Assembly: GCA_964610505.1 (NCBI GenBank)
Contig: CAZSXU010000003.1
Location: forward strand, 1-64,000
DNA length: 64,000 nt
Direction: 5' to 3'
Origin: CAZSXU01 sp964610505
Lineage (GTDB): Bacteria; Arandabacterota; Arandabacteria; JAGLYR01
The notes under the pieces were generated by a model. The model worked only from the letters and a program-made list of their open reading frames with translations, searched no databases and was not told the origin of the DNA. The position numbers and the translations under genes are program-made. This document shows positions 1-7,835 of the stretch, one piece after another. Numbering within the stretch: the stretch's first letter is position 1; every line of letters starts with the position of its first letter.

Positions 1-112
1 CTGCGTGACGATCATCGTTGAGAAGTGAGCCGGATGGCAGCTGCCTGACGATCATCGTTGAGAAGTGAGCCGGATGGCAGCTGCCTGACGATCATTGTTG
101 AGAAGTGAGCCG
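1..112. repeat. 40-bp tandem repeat, about 2.8 copies
   Basis: Units at 1-40, 41-80 and 81-112 are nearly identical; the third diverges after about 32 bases. Each unit carries the near-palindrome ACGATCATCGT, and each unit junction (36-45 and 76-85) forms the perfect palindrome GGCAGCTGCC. The array runs off the left edge, so its full copy number is unknown. Read on the + strand, the first unit could be the end of an upstream gene (codons CTG CGT GAC GAT CAT CGT then TGA at 25-27), as seen for the other arrays here, but that gene is outside the window. There are no spacers, so it is not a CRISPR. Confidence 0.9.
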
Positions 113-185
113 CGCGGGCAATCCGCTGCTCGAGGCGCTTCGGGTTCTGGAGTCCCGGCGATAGGGTTCTCCGATAAGGTGTGGC

Positions 186-821
186 ATGGTAATCGAAGAC
201 GGGTCGACCAGCGGCGCGGCGATGTGGATCGGACGGCCGAAACTGATTCTGGCTTCCTCGTCTCCGCGTCGGCGTATTCTGCTGGAGCGGGTGGAGGCTC
301 TCGCCGAGGTTCGTCCACCTGACTCGGCGGAGGTCGTTGCAGGAGGTTCGAATCCGGCCGAGCGCGCGGTCCGTCTGTCGCGCACGAAGGCCGAATCGGT
401 AGCGAAGGATTTCTCGAAGGGCATTGTACTGGGGGCCGACACCTTGGTGGTTCTGGACGGTGACGCCCTCGGCAAACCGGCTTCCGCTTCGGAGGCCAAG
501 GGAATGCTCCGACGCCTGGGGGGGCGGACGCACCGGGTGGTGACCGGAATCACCCTGATCGACGCGGAAACCGGCCGGGCCCTTTCCGCCCTTGCCGAAA
601 CACGGGTGACATTTCGTTCGATTTCGGAGGCCGAGATCGAGGCGTACGTGGGCACGGGCGAACCCCTCGACAAGGCGGGGGCCTACGGCGCGCAGGGGTA
701 CGGCGGGATGTTTGTCGAATCGGTCGACGGGTGTTTCTACAACGTGGTGGGTTTGCCTCTCGCGCTGTTGGTCCGGACCCTGGACGCGCTCACCTCGCCC
801 GCCGGCTCCCAAGGTGCATAG
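186..821 (+). CDS. maf: Maf family nucleoside triphosphate pyrophosphatase
   Basis: Maf proteins hydrolyse non-canonical or pyrimidine NTPs to NMP and pyrophosphate and act in nucleotide house-cleaning or septum control. The 211-residue product has the family's N-terminal ASSSPRR motif at residues 23-29, LGADTLV at about 82-88 with the catalytic aspartate, and GKP at about 97-99. The ATG at 186 is preceded by a weak purine-rich AAGGTG. An in-frame ATG at 222 (MWIGRPKL) would put the phosphate-binding motif nearer the N-terminus, as is usual, and is a fair alternative start. The substrate class (dTTP/UTP-type or YceF-type) cannot be told from motifs alone. It is followed 30 bp later by yjbQ in the same orientation. 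Confidence 0.93.
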   Translation: MVIEDGSTSGAAMWIGRPKLILASSSPRRRILLERVEALAEVRPPDSAEVVAGGSNPAERAVRLSRTKAESVAKDFSKGIVLGADTLVVLDGDALGKPASASEAKGMLRRLGGRTHRVVTGITLIDAETGRALSALAETRVTFRSISEAEIEAYVGTGEPLDKAGAYGAQGYGGMFVESVDGCFYNVVGLPLALLVRTLDALTSPAGSQGA

Positions 822-851
822 CCACGCCGCCGCTGGAGGAGGGAGAGTCTG

Positions 852-1280
852 TTGACTGTGGTCTTCGAAACCATCGAAAGGAAAACTCGAGGAAACGCTC
901 ACATTCTGGACGTGACGGGAGATGTGGCCGAGGTCCTGGAGTCCAGCGATCTGGAGCGGGGACTCGTGACCGTCTTCGTCCCGGGCGCAACGGCCGGAGT
1001 GACCACGATCGAGTTCGAGTCGGGACTCGTGGCGGATCTGGAACGGGCTTTCGAGCATCTGGCCCCAGCGAACATCCCGTACGCGCACAACGAGCGGTGG
1101 GGAGACGGAAACGGTCATTCCCACGTCCGGGCGGCGTTGTTGGGACCGTCTCTCAGCGTTCCCTTTTCCGAGGGCCGGATGATTCTTGGAACATGGCAGC
1201 AGATCGTGGTCGTGGATTTCGACAACCATCCCCGCCGAAGGCGGATTGTCGTGCAGGTGATTGGAGAATCCGACGGTTAG
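852..1280 (+). CDS. yjbQ: YjbQ family protein (UPF0047)
   Basis: The 142-residue product matches the YjbQ/UPF0047 family in length and pattern: a central PGATAGVTTIEFESG block and a C-terminal WGDGNGHSHVRAA block followed by GTWQQIVVVDFD. Members of the family have been reported to have secondary thiamine-phosphate synthase activity, but the physiological role is unsettled. The start is TTG at 852, supported by a strong GGAGGAGGGAG Shine-Dalgarno just upstream. The gene sits between maf and the repeat array in front of mtnA and probably shares a transcript with maf. Confidence 0.88.
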   Translation: MTVVFETIERKTRGNAHILDVTGDVAEVLESSDLERGLVTVFVPGATAGVTTIEFESGLVADLERAFEHLAPANIPYAHNERWGDGNGHSHVRAALLGPSLSVPFSEGRMILGTWQQIVVVDFDNHPRRRRIVVQVIGESDG

Positions 1281-1317
1281 CCGACGGATCGATGTTCGGG
1301 TTCCGCTCGGATCGGAG

Positions 1318-1614
1318 GACGCGGGTTCTCTCGGTGCGGGTTGTGCANNNNNNNNNNNNNNNNNNNNNNNNNNNNNNNNNNNNNNNNNNNNNNNNNNNNN
1401 NNNNNNNNNNNNNNNNNNNNNNNNNNNNNNNNNNNNNNNNNNNNNNNGATTGTTCATATGGGAGGAGACTTGTGGACGGCCTGAACTCATCGGCTCGTGT
1501 CGGGTCGGTTCTGTGGCGGGATGACACAATGACGCGGGTTCTCTCGGCGCGGGTTGTGCAGATTGTTCATATGGGAGGAGACTTGTGGACGGCCTGAACT
1601 CATCGGCTCGTGTC
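1318..1614. repeat. 113-bp tandem repeat that includes the mtnA ribosome-binding site and start
   Basis: A complete unit lies at 1448-1560, and the next copy starts at 1561 and runs into mtnA with identity to about 1614. The 30 bases at 1318-1347, left of the gap, match the unit's tail at 1531-1560. Each copy holds GGGAGGAGACTT and a GTG start followed by codons for DGLNSSARV. The real mtnA uses the last copy (GTG 1585). Because 113 is not divisible by three, the GTG at 1472 opens a different frame: it gives a short peptide of about 41 codons that stops at 1597, overlapping the mtnA start by 13 bases. The copy number hidden in the N gap is unknown. Confidence 0.85.
1348..1447. other. Assembly gap (100 N)
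   Basis: Exactly 100 N, the conventional filler for a gap of unknown size. It lies inside the 113-bp tandem array, which is probably why the assembly broke here. The true distance between yjbQ and mtnA is therefore not known. Confidence 0.99.
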
Positions 1615-2643
1615 GAGACGATTGTGTGGCGGGGCGAGACGCTGCACATCATTGATCAGACACGGCTGCCGGGCTGCTTGGAGACCCGGGCCATCACGGA
1701 TTACCGGGACGTGATTCGGGCCATCCAGCGGCTCGAGATTCGGGGAGCCCCCGCCATCGGGATCGCAGGAGCCTACGGTGCCGTTCTGGCCGCGCGCGAG
1801 GCGGCAAAGTACAACTCACCATCGGCCCGCGCGGATCTGGAAGAGGCCCTCTCGGCGCTGGCATCGGCGCGACCGACCGCTGTGGATCTGTCGTGGGCCG
1901 TGGACCGGGTAAGGCGCGTGGTGGCTCGGACGGAGGGTGGGGCGCCGGCCGTGGCCGATGCAATTCTCGAAGAGGCCCACCGGATCCTGGCCGAGGACCT
2001 CGAGAAATCGCGCCGTATGGGAGAAGCCGGCGCTGCACTGCTTCCCGAAGACGCGTGCGTGCTCACCCACTGCAACGCCGGTGGGCTGGCGACGGGCGGA
2101 TATGGTACCGCCCTGGCGGTGATTTTCACGGCCCACGGTGCGGGCAAGAAAATCCGGGTCATTGCGGATGAAACGCGGCCGCTGCTGCAGGGCGCGCGCC
2201 TCACGGCCTGGGAGCTGCAAAGGGCCGGGATTCCGGTCACCGTTGCGTGCGACGGGGCGGCGGCCTGGCTCATTCTGCGGGGTGAGGTGGATGCCGTGAT
2301 CGTCGGATCCGACCGGATTGCCGCAAACGGGGATGTGGCCAACAAGATCGGAACCCTGGGCGTGGCGCTGGCGGCGTCGGCCGCGGGAGTGCCTTTCTAC
2401 GTGGTGGCGCCCACGTCGACCGTGGATGTCTCGACGCCGACCGGAGACCAAATTCCGATCGAGGAACGGTCGGCCGAGGAAGTCGTGTGTCCCTTCGGCA
2501 TCCGTGTGGCCCCCCCACGGGTCGGGGTTCGCAACCCGGCCTTCGACGTCACACCCGCGCGGCTGGTCACGGCCATCATCACCGAGAAGGGGGTTCACCG
2601 CTCCCCGTACGAGGAATCCCTGGCGGGGCCGGGTGTCGGGTGA
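1585..2643 (+). CDS. mtnA: S-methyl-5-thioribose-1-phosphate isomerase
   Basis: MtnA converts methylthioribose-1-phosphate to methylthioribulose-1-phosphate in the methionine salvage pathway; it belongs to the eIF2B alpha/beta/delta fold. The 352-residue protein has RGAPAIGIAGAYG (53-65), the active-site cysteine in THCNAGGLATGGYG (Cys163) and the catalytic aspartate in VGSDRIAANGDVANKIGT (Asp243), matching Cys160 and Asp240 of the Bacillus enzyme. GTG 1585 has an excellent GGGAGGAG upstream. Its ribosome-binding site and first codons are duplicated in the tandem array in front. No other methionine salvage gene is in the window, so a related isomerase role on another sugar phosphate cannot be excluded. 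Confidence 0.92.
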   Translation: MDGLNSSARVETIVWRGETLHIIDQTRLPGCLETRAITDYRDVIRAIQRLEIRGAPAIGIAGAYGAVLAAREAAKYNSPSARADLEEALSALASARPTAVDLSWAVDRVRRVVARTEGGAPAVADAILEEAHRILAEDLEKSRRMGEAGAALLPEDACVLTHCNAGGLATGGYGTALAVIFTAHGAGKKIRVIADETRPLLQGARLTAWELQRAGIPVTVACDGAAAWLILRGEVDAVIVGSDRIAANGDVANKIGTLGVALAASAAGVPFYVVAPTSTVDVSTPTGDQIPIEERSAEEVVCPFGIRVAPPRVGVRNPAFDVTPARLVTAIITEKGVHRSPYEESLAGPGVG

Positions 2644-2663
2644 AACGGGAAGACGTTTTCTGC

Positions 2664-2692
2664 TTGACGGGGAGTGACGAGTAAGATAAAGT
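2664..2692 (+). promoter_or_regulatory. Putative sigma-70 promoter for rplM-rpsI
   Basis: TTGACG at 2664-2669, a 17-bp spacer and TAAAGT at 2687-2692, in the mtnA-rplM gap 52 bp before the rplM ATG. The same -10 hexamer recurs before the genes at 42080 and 51961. This is a prediction by eye. Confidence 0.55.
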
Positions 2693-2744
2693 ATTTGTTT
2701 AGTCTAATTGTGGCGAGATCAAACAGGACTTGTGGAGGGAGTGG

Positions 2745-3212
2745 ATGAAAACGTATTCTCCGAAGCCCGCGGACATTCGCAGGCAGTGGTGGCTCGTCGA
2801 TGCGGAAGGCGCTGTTCTGGGCCGATTGGCGACGCAGATTGCCACCGTTCTCAGAGGCAAGAACAAACCGATGTTTGCGCCCCACATGGACGTGGGTGAT
2901 CATGTGGTGGTGATCAACGCCGACAAGGTCGTGCTCACGGGCAAGAAACTGGAGCAGAAGGAATATCTCAGGTACAGCGGGTACCCGAGCGGGCTTCGGC
3001 GCGTTCGATACGATACGTTTCTGCGCGAACACCCCGATCGGGTGATCAAGAAAGCCGTTCGCGGAATGCTGCCGAAGAACCGTCTGGGGAGGCAGATGAT
3101 TCGGAAACTCAAGATTTACGCCGGATCGGAACATCCGCATGCAGCGCAGAAGCCTCAGGTGCTTGAGATCGAACACGCTCGGCGGGTGTCAGCGGACGTT
3201 GAGACGAACTGA
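2745..3212 (+). CDS. rplM: 50S ribosomal protein L13
   Basis: L13 is an early-assembly protein of the large subunit. The product (155 residues from ATG 2745) shows the family's features: RQWWLVDAEG near the start, VLGRLATQIA, the DVGDHVVVINADKVVLTGKK block, and the C-terminal GMLPKNRLGRQMIRKLKIYAG. ATG 2745 is preceded by GGAGGGA at a good distance; an upstream in-frame TTG at 2730 lacks one. It pairs with rpsI as in most bacteria, 80 bp apart. Confidence 0.97.
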   Translation: MKTYSPKPADIRRQWWLVDAEGAVLGRLATQIATVLRGKNKPMFAPHMDVGDHVVVINADKVVLTGKKLEQKEYLRYSGYPSGLRRVRYDTFLREHPDRVIKKAVRGMLPKNRLGRQMIRKLKIYAGSEHPHAAQKPQVLEIEHARRVSADVETN

Positions 3213-3292
3213 AGCCTGCGGTGAGCTCCACCGGGAATCTCCTGCGGCACGTTTCACGGGAGCAGAAGGAAGGAAGGGAGGGCACGGTATCG

Positions 3293-3679
3293 ATGGAAGT
3301 GTTTGAGGCCACCGGTAGGCGGAAGGAGTCCGTGGCGCGGGTTCGCCTGCTGCCGGGTAGTGGACAGCGCGAGATCAACGGGCGGCCTTTGGGAGATTAC
3401 TTTCCCAGAGCTACCCTGGTGGAAATTGTCGAAGCGCCATTTCAGGTAGCGCCGGCCGCCGAGGGTTTGGATCTGAAGGCCACCGTCAAAGGTGGAGGGA
3501 TGACCGGCCAGGCGGGCGCGCTGCGATTGGGTATCGCACGGGCTCTGGCGAAGTCCGATGAGTCGTTGAGGACACCGCTGAAAAAGGCCGGATACCTGAG
3601 ACGAGACCCGCGCATGAAAGAGCGGAAGAAGTATGGACTGGCCGGTGCTCGCAAGCGGTTCCAGTTCTCCAAGCGGTAA
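3293..3679 (+). CDS. rpsI: 30S ribosomal protein S9
   Basis: S9 binds the small-subunit head and reaches the P-site tRNA with its basic tail. The 128-residue product begins MEVFEATGRRKESVARVRL and ends with the expected KKYGLAGARKRFQFSKR tail. ATG 3293 fits the family length and has AAGGAAGGGAGG upstream; an upstream in-frame ATG at 3221 would add a non-homologous extension. It is followed by a 147-bp gap and rpsB, and may be cotranscribed with rplM. Confidence 0.97.
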   Translation: MEVFEATGRRKESVARVRLLPGSGQREINGRPLGDYFPRATLVEIVEAPFQVAPAAEGLDLKATVKGGGMTGQAGALRLGIARALAKSDESLRTPLKKAGYLRRDPRMKERKKYGLAGARKRFQFSKR

Positions 3680-3826
3680 ACATCTTGGGAAGTCCCGGAT
3701 TGAATCATCTCGCACGCCTCCGGATCGTGGCGGCGGTTCCCGGAGCAGGGCTGCCTGCTGTCCGGGTCTGCCACGAAGCGATGGGGGCGGTGGCAAGAAA
3801 CCGATGAATATGGAAGGAGAAACGTC

Positions 3827-4582
3827 GTGAACGAAGTGCCACTCAAGAGCTTGCTGGAAGCCGGTGTCCATTTTGGACACCAGACGCGCCGCTGGAATCC
3901 GAAGATGAAGAAATACATCTTCCTCTCGCGAAACGGAATCTACATCATCGATCTTCAGAAAACCCAGAAGGCGATTCGCACGGCCTGTGAAATGGTCCAG
4001 CGGGCAACGGCGGCGGGTGGGGAGATTCTCTTCGTGGGTACGAAGAAGCAGGCCCGGCAGGTGGTGCGCGAGGAGGCCGAGCGCAGCGAGATGCACTACG
4101 TGACCGAGCGGTGGCTGGGGGGAATGCTGACGAATTTCCAGACCATCCGGAGGAGTCTCGACCGGCTGGCTGATCTGAAGAAAACCCTTGCCGACGAATC
4201 AGCGCTGGCGTCGCGGCCGAAGAAGGAAGTGCAGAGTCTCGAAAAGCAGCGCGCCAAATTGGACAAGGTGTTGAGCGGCATCGAGAATATGACGAAAGTC
4301 CCGCGCTTGGTGTTTGTCATCGACGCCCGGAAAGAGAAGATCGCCGTTGCCGAGGCAAACAAGCTTGGCATTCCCGTGGTGGCCATCGTGGATACGAACA
4401 GCGATCCTGATCTGATTGCCTACCCGATACCGGGCAATGACGACGCAATCCGCTCCATCCGGCTGATCACGGCTGCGATCGCCGATGCCGTGATCGAGGG
4501 GCGCCAGGCGGCGCTCAAGGAGCGGTCGACGCCGGTTGGCGGCGACGCCTCATCCGCTCCGGAACCCGCGACTAAAGAGTAG
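3827..4582 (+). CDS. rpsB: 30S ribosomal protein S2
   Basis: A 251-residue S2 with the signatures LLEAGVHFGHQTRRWNPKM, ILFVGTKKQA, RWLGGMLTNF and VAIVDTNSDPDLI. The start is GTG 3827, with GGAAGGAGA upstream. The preceding 147-bp gap has no gene and could hold an autoregulatory S2 leader, as known in other phyla, but I could not define a structure. The last 20 residues are a low-complexity tail. It is followed by tsf, as is nearly universal. Confidence 0.97.
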   Translation: MNEVPLKSLLEAGVHFGHQTRRWNPKMKKYIFLSRNGIYIIDLQKTQKAIRTACEMVQRATAAGGEILFVGTKKQARQVVREEAERSEMHYVTERWLGGMLTNFQTIRRSLDRLADLKKTLADESALASRPKKEVQSLEKQRAKLDKVLSGIENMTKVPRLVFVIDARKEKIAVAEANKLGIPVVAIVDTNSDPDLIAYPIPGNDDAIRSIRLITAAIADAVIEGRQAALKERSTPVGGDASSAPEPATKE

Positions 4583-4617
4583 ATTCCCGATAGAGTGAGA
4601 ACTCAAGGAGGAGACGG

Positions 4618-5526
4618 ATGGAAATCTCCGCAGCCCAGGTCAAGGCACTCAGAGAGAAGACCGGAGCGGGCATGATGGATTGTAAGGCGGCTCTTGGGGA
4701 GTGCAAGGGGGACGTGGAGGCCGCAATCGAGCATCTGAGAAAGACGGGACAGGATGCGGCGGTCAAGAGGGGTGGGCGTACGGCCGCAGAAGGTCAGGTG
4801 GATGCGTTCCTCCATACCGAGAGCCCCGTTGGCCTGATGGTCGAAGTCAATTGTGAGACGGACTTCGTTGCGCGCACCGATGACTTCAAGACTTTCTGCA
4901 AGAACGTTGCCGCCGGTCTGGCAGCGGAGGACCTCGAGGACGGGACGGTGTTGAATCCGGACGTCCAGCTTCAGTTCGGCGGCGAAAAGCGAACGCTGGC
5001 CCATCTGGCCCGGGACATGTCGGCCACGCTGGGAGAGAACATCGTCGTCCGGCGATGTGCGCGCTTTAAAAGAACGGCCCCGGGCCGGCTCGAAGCGTAC
5101 ATCCATCCCGGAGGCCGCGTGGGTGTCCTTGTCGAGGTTCACTGTGAGACGGACGGGCTTGCGGAGGGACAGGAATTCAGAGTCCTGGTCAGAGACCTCG
5201 CCATGCAGATCGCGGCGGCCGTTCCGCTCGTGGTCCGCCGAGAGGATGTAGATCGGGCCCTGGTGGAAAAAGAGCGGGAAATCTTCCGGGAGATCGCTCT
5301 TGCCGAAAAGAAGCCTGAAAACGTAATCGATCGAATCGTCGAAGGTCGGCTCGAGAAATACTACAAGGAGAACGTGCTCCTGGAGCAGGAGTTTGTCAAG
5401 GACCAGGGCGGTAAGAAACGCTCCATCGAAATGTTGCTCAGAGAGAAGTCGACCGAGTTGGGCGAGACTCTGTCCGTCGCGCGTTTCGCCCGATTCCAGC
5501 TGGGTGAGTTGTCCGACGAGACGTGA
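4618..5526 (+). CDS. tsf: Elongation factor Ts
   Basis: EF-Ts is the guanine nucleotide exchange factor for EF-Tu. The 302-residue protein begins with the UBA-like N-domain (QVKALREKTGAGMMDCKAAL), which contacts EF-Tu, and carries two core subdomains, each with a VE-CETD motif: VEVNCETDFVARTDDF and VEVHCETDGLAEGQEF. This is the long two-subdomain form as in E. coli. AAGGAGGAGACGG precedes ATG 4618. It is 35 bp behind rpsB, almost certainly in one transcript. Confidence 0.97.
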   Translation: MEISAAQVKALREKTGAGMMDCKAALGECKGDVEAAIEHLRKTGQDAAVKRGGRTAAEGQVDAFLHTESPVGLMVEVNCETDFVARTDDFKTFCKNVAAGLAAEDLEDGTVLNPDVQLQFGGEKRTLAHLARDMSATLGENIVVRRCARFKRTAPGRLEAYIHPGGRVGVLVEVHCETDGLAEGQEFRVLVRDLAMQIAAAVPLVVRREDVDRALVEKEREIFREIALAEKKPENVIDRIVEGRLEKYYKENVLLEQEFVKDQGGKKRSIEMLLREKSTELGETLSVARFARFQLGELSDET

Positions 5527-5613
5527 GGTGGGGCGGAGTCGGGCAAGTCGCCGAACCCCATCGGAGGATGACGGGATGCGAGCCCGCCTGAGCCTCTCGG
5601 AGGATCGGTAGAC

Positions 5614-6339
5614 GTGACCTCGTACCATAGAGTTCTGCTGAAGTTGAGCGGTGAACTGCTCTCCGGCTTCGGGGGCCCTGGATCCGGATTGGGAGATGCC
5701 GGAATAGTCGAGGATCTTGTCGACGTTCATCGATCGGGTACGCAGGTCGGTGTCGTCGTCGGTGGGGGAAACCTTCTGAGGGGAGCGATGGTTTCCCGGG
5801 AAGGAGCCATCGAACGCTCGGTTGCAGATGCCATCGGGATGCTGGGGACCGTCATGAACGCGCTGTTTCTAGAGAACCTCCTGGAGCACCGTGGAGTCGA
5901 AGCGCGGGTCCTCAGCGCCATCCACGTACACGCCATGGTTGAACCCTACACGCAGAAGCGTGCTCGCCGTCACTTGGAGACGGGACGCATCCTGATTCTG
6001 GCCGGTGGCACGGGCAGTCCGTATCTGACAACGGATACGGCGGCCGCTCTGAGGGCGGCCGAACTCGGAGTCGAGGTCTTGCTCAAAGCGACGAAGGTCG
6101 ACGGCGTGTATTCCGCGGATCCGAAGGTGGATGCGCAGGCGAAGCGATTCGACCGCTTGAGCTACACGGAAGTCCTGGAGCGGCGTCTCGGTGTGATGGA
6201 CGGTGCGGCCGTCTCCATTTGCCGGGACCGAGGGATTCCGATCATCGTTTTTGACGGAACGAAACGCGGCAATCTGCAATCGGTGGTCCGCGGTAGCGTC
6301 ATTGGAACCGTCGTCGGGGGAGAGGATCAAGATGAGTGA
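5614..6339 (+). CDS. pyrH: UMP kinase
   Basis: UMP kinase phosphorylates UMP to UDP for pyrimidine nucleotide synthesis and belongs to the amino-acid kinase fold, not the NMP-kinase fold. Motifs seen in the 241 residues: LLKLSGELL, VVVGGGNLLRG, GGTGSPYLTTDTAAALRA and LKATKVDGVYSADP. The start is GTG 5614 after an AGGAT-type site. The end overlaps the frr start by 8 bases (ATGAGTGA), which suggests translational coupling. Confidence 0.96.
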   Translation: MTSYHRVLLKLSGELLSGFGGPGSGLGDAGIVEDLVDVHRSGTQVGVVVGGGNLLRGAMVSREGAIERSVADAIGMLGTVMNALFLENLLEHRGVEARVLSAIHVHAMVEPYTQKRARRHLETGRILILAGGTGSPYLTTDTAAALRAAELGVEVLLKATKVDGVYSADPKVDAQAKRFDRLSYTEVLERRLGVMDGAAVSICRDRGIPIIVFDGTKRGNLQSVVRGSVIGTVVGGEDQDE

Positions 6340-6892
6340 GGATCAGACGATCACTCGGGCAAGGCAGAAAATGGGGAGGGCGGTCGAAGTGATTCAGCGG
6401 GAGTTTGCCTCCATCCGGACGGGACGGGCTACGACGGCGCTTCTCGACGGGATCAAGGTCGAGGCCTACGGTTCGACCGTACCGCTGGTGCAGGTGGCGA
6501 GCGTGAGCGCTCCCGAGCCGAGACTTCTCGTCGTGCAACCTTGGGATCAGAGCTTGATCCCGGCAGTGGAGAAGGCGTTTCAGAAATCGGATCTGGGATT
6601 GACACCGAACAGCGACGGTTCGGTGATCCGGCTGCCCGTCCCGCAGCTGACCGAGGATCGCAGAAAGGACCTCGTTCGTCTGGTCCGGCGCGTATCCGAA
6701 GAACACAGGGTCGCCATTCGCAATGTGCGGCGGGACTGCAACGAAGAGCTGAAGAAAAGGGAGAAGAACAAAGACATCTCGGAGGATGACAGCCGGCGTC
6801 TGACGCAGCAGGTCCAGGACCTCACGGACGAGTTCATTGCCGAGATGGACGGCATGCTGGCGGATAAAGAGAAGGAAATCATGGAGGTATAG
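6332..6892 (+). CDS. frr: Ribosome recycling factor
   Basis: RRF, with EF-G, splits post-termination ribosomes. The 186-residue product has the long helical arms (ARQKMGRAVEVIQREFASIRTGRA at the N-terminus; VRRDCNEELKKREKNK near residue 130) and the small domain with LLVVQPWD. ATG 6332 lies inside the end of pyrH and follows GGGGGAGAGGATCAAG, which serves as its ribosome-binding site. A longer in-frame opening from 6203 lies wholly within pyrH and is not used. Confidence 0.97.
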   Translation: MSEDQTITRARQKMGRAVEVIQREFASIRTGRATTALLDGIKVEAYGSTVPLVQVASVSAPEPRLLVVQPWDQSLIPAVEKAFQKSDLGLTPNSDGSVIRLPVPQLTEDRRKDLVRLVRRVSEEHRVAIRNVRRDCNEELKKREKNKDISEDDSRRLTQQVQDLTDEFIAEMDGMLADKEKEIMEV

Positions 6893-6899
6893 CCCGAGG

Positions 6900-6935
6900 G
6901 GAGCCTGCGGGACGTCGGAGAATCCCCCGGGCTCC
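6900..6935 (+). terminator. GC-rich stem-loop after frr
   Basis: Arms GGAGCCTGCGGG (6900-6911) and CCCCCGGGCTCC (6924-6935) pair with two mismatches around a 12-base loop. There is no T-run after it, so it may be a pause or processing hairpin rather than an intrinsic terminator. It lies in the 171-bp frr-uppS gap. Confidence 0.35.
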
Positions 6936-7063
6936 ATGCTGGAAGGCGGGCGAACGACTGTCGCGGCGGCGTCATTGAACCTTCCTTTACATGTGGATGA
7001 TGAAAGACCCGTCCGGACGCAAGCCGGTGGTTCTCTCATCATCAGAGCAGCGGAGTCCTTGCG

Positions 7064-7831
7064 TTGAGTACGTCGACACCTGACCCGGGGCCGGAACTGG
7101 TCAAAGACATTTTGGATGCGGGGAACCTCCCCGTCCACGTGGCCGTGATCATGGACGGAAACGGCCGATGGGCGGGCAAACGCGGCCTCCCGCGCGTCGA
7201 AGGACATCGCAAGGGAGTGGAGAGGGTTCGTGAGGTGGTCGAGACGGCCACCGAATTGGGGATCCAGGTTCTGTCCCTGTACACCTTCTCAACGGAGAAT
7301 TGGCGACGCCCCGTTGAAGAGATCTCGATGCTGATGGCGTTTCTCACCGAGACTCTGAAACGTGAAGAAGACGATCTGTACCGCAACAACATTCAACTTC
7401 GAGCGATGGGAAGACTCGAACTCCTCCCGGAGTCCGTGCAAGCCGAGCTGAACCGAACCATGACCCGATTGGCTTCCAATACCGGCTTGGTTCTGAACCT
7501 GGCTCTGAGCTACAGCGGCCGGGCCGAGCTCGTCGACGCAGTGAGGAAGTTGCTTGCCGAAGCGATTCGCTCGGGCATCGATGAAGCCAAGATCGACCAG
7601 GATTCTCTTTCCAAGCACCTCTACACGGCGGACCTGCCGGATCCCGACCTTCTGATCCGAACCAGCGGCGAGATGCGCCTCAGCAACTTCATGCTGTGGC
7701 AGCTGGCCTACTCGGAGATCTGGGTGACCGACGTTCTCTGGCCGGATTTCGGGCGGGTCGATTTTCTGGAGGCGGTTCAGGCGTATCAAGCCCGGGATCG
7801 TCGGTTCGGGGGTGTGACCTCCGAACGGTGA
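7064..7831 (+). CDS. uppS: Isoprenyl transferase (undecaprenyl diphosphate synthase)
   Basis: This cis-prenyltransferase extends farnesyl diphosphate with isopentenyl units to the lipid carrier for cell-wall synthesis. Seen: VAVIMDGNGRWAGKRGLPR with the catalytic aspartate, GHRKGVERV, LSLYTFSTENWRRP and DLLIRTSGEMRLSNFMLWQLAYSE. The usual RxSNF motif is present as RLSNF. The start is TTG 7064, which gives 255 residues. cdsA begins 4 bp after the stop, so the uppS-cdsA-dxr-rseP block reads as one operon. Confidence 0.96.
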   Translation: MSTSTPDPGPELVKDILDAGNLPVHVAVIMDGNGRWAGKRGLPRVEGHRKGVERVREVVETATELGIQVLSLYTFSTENWRRPVEEISMLMAFLTETLKREEDDLYRNNIQLRAMGRLELLPESVQAELNRTMTRLASNTGLVLNLALSYSGRAELVDAVRKLLAEAIRSGIDEAKIDQDSLSKHLYTADLPDPDLLIRTSGEMRLSNFMLWQLAYSEIWVTDVLWPDFGRVDFLEAVQAYQARDRRFGGVTSER

Positions 7832-7835
7832 GGAA

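Noticed and set aside
12..1652. Long minus-strand open frame of 546 codons across the first gap
   Set aside because: It contains the N run, is built from repeat units and is antisense to maf, yjbQ and mtnA, which have clear family motifs.
6203..6331. Longer frr with an N-terminal extension
   Set aside because: The extension lies entirely inside pyrH in another frame; the family starts at ATG 6332, which has its own ribosome-binding site.
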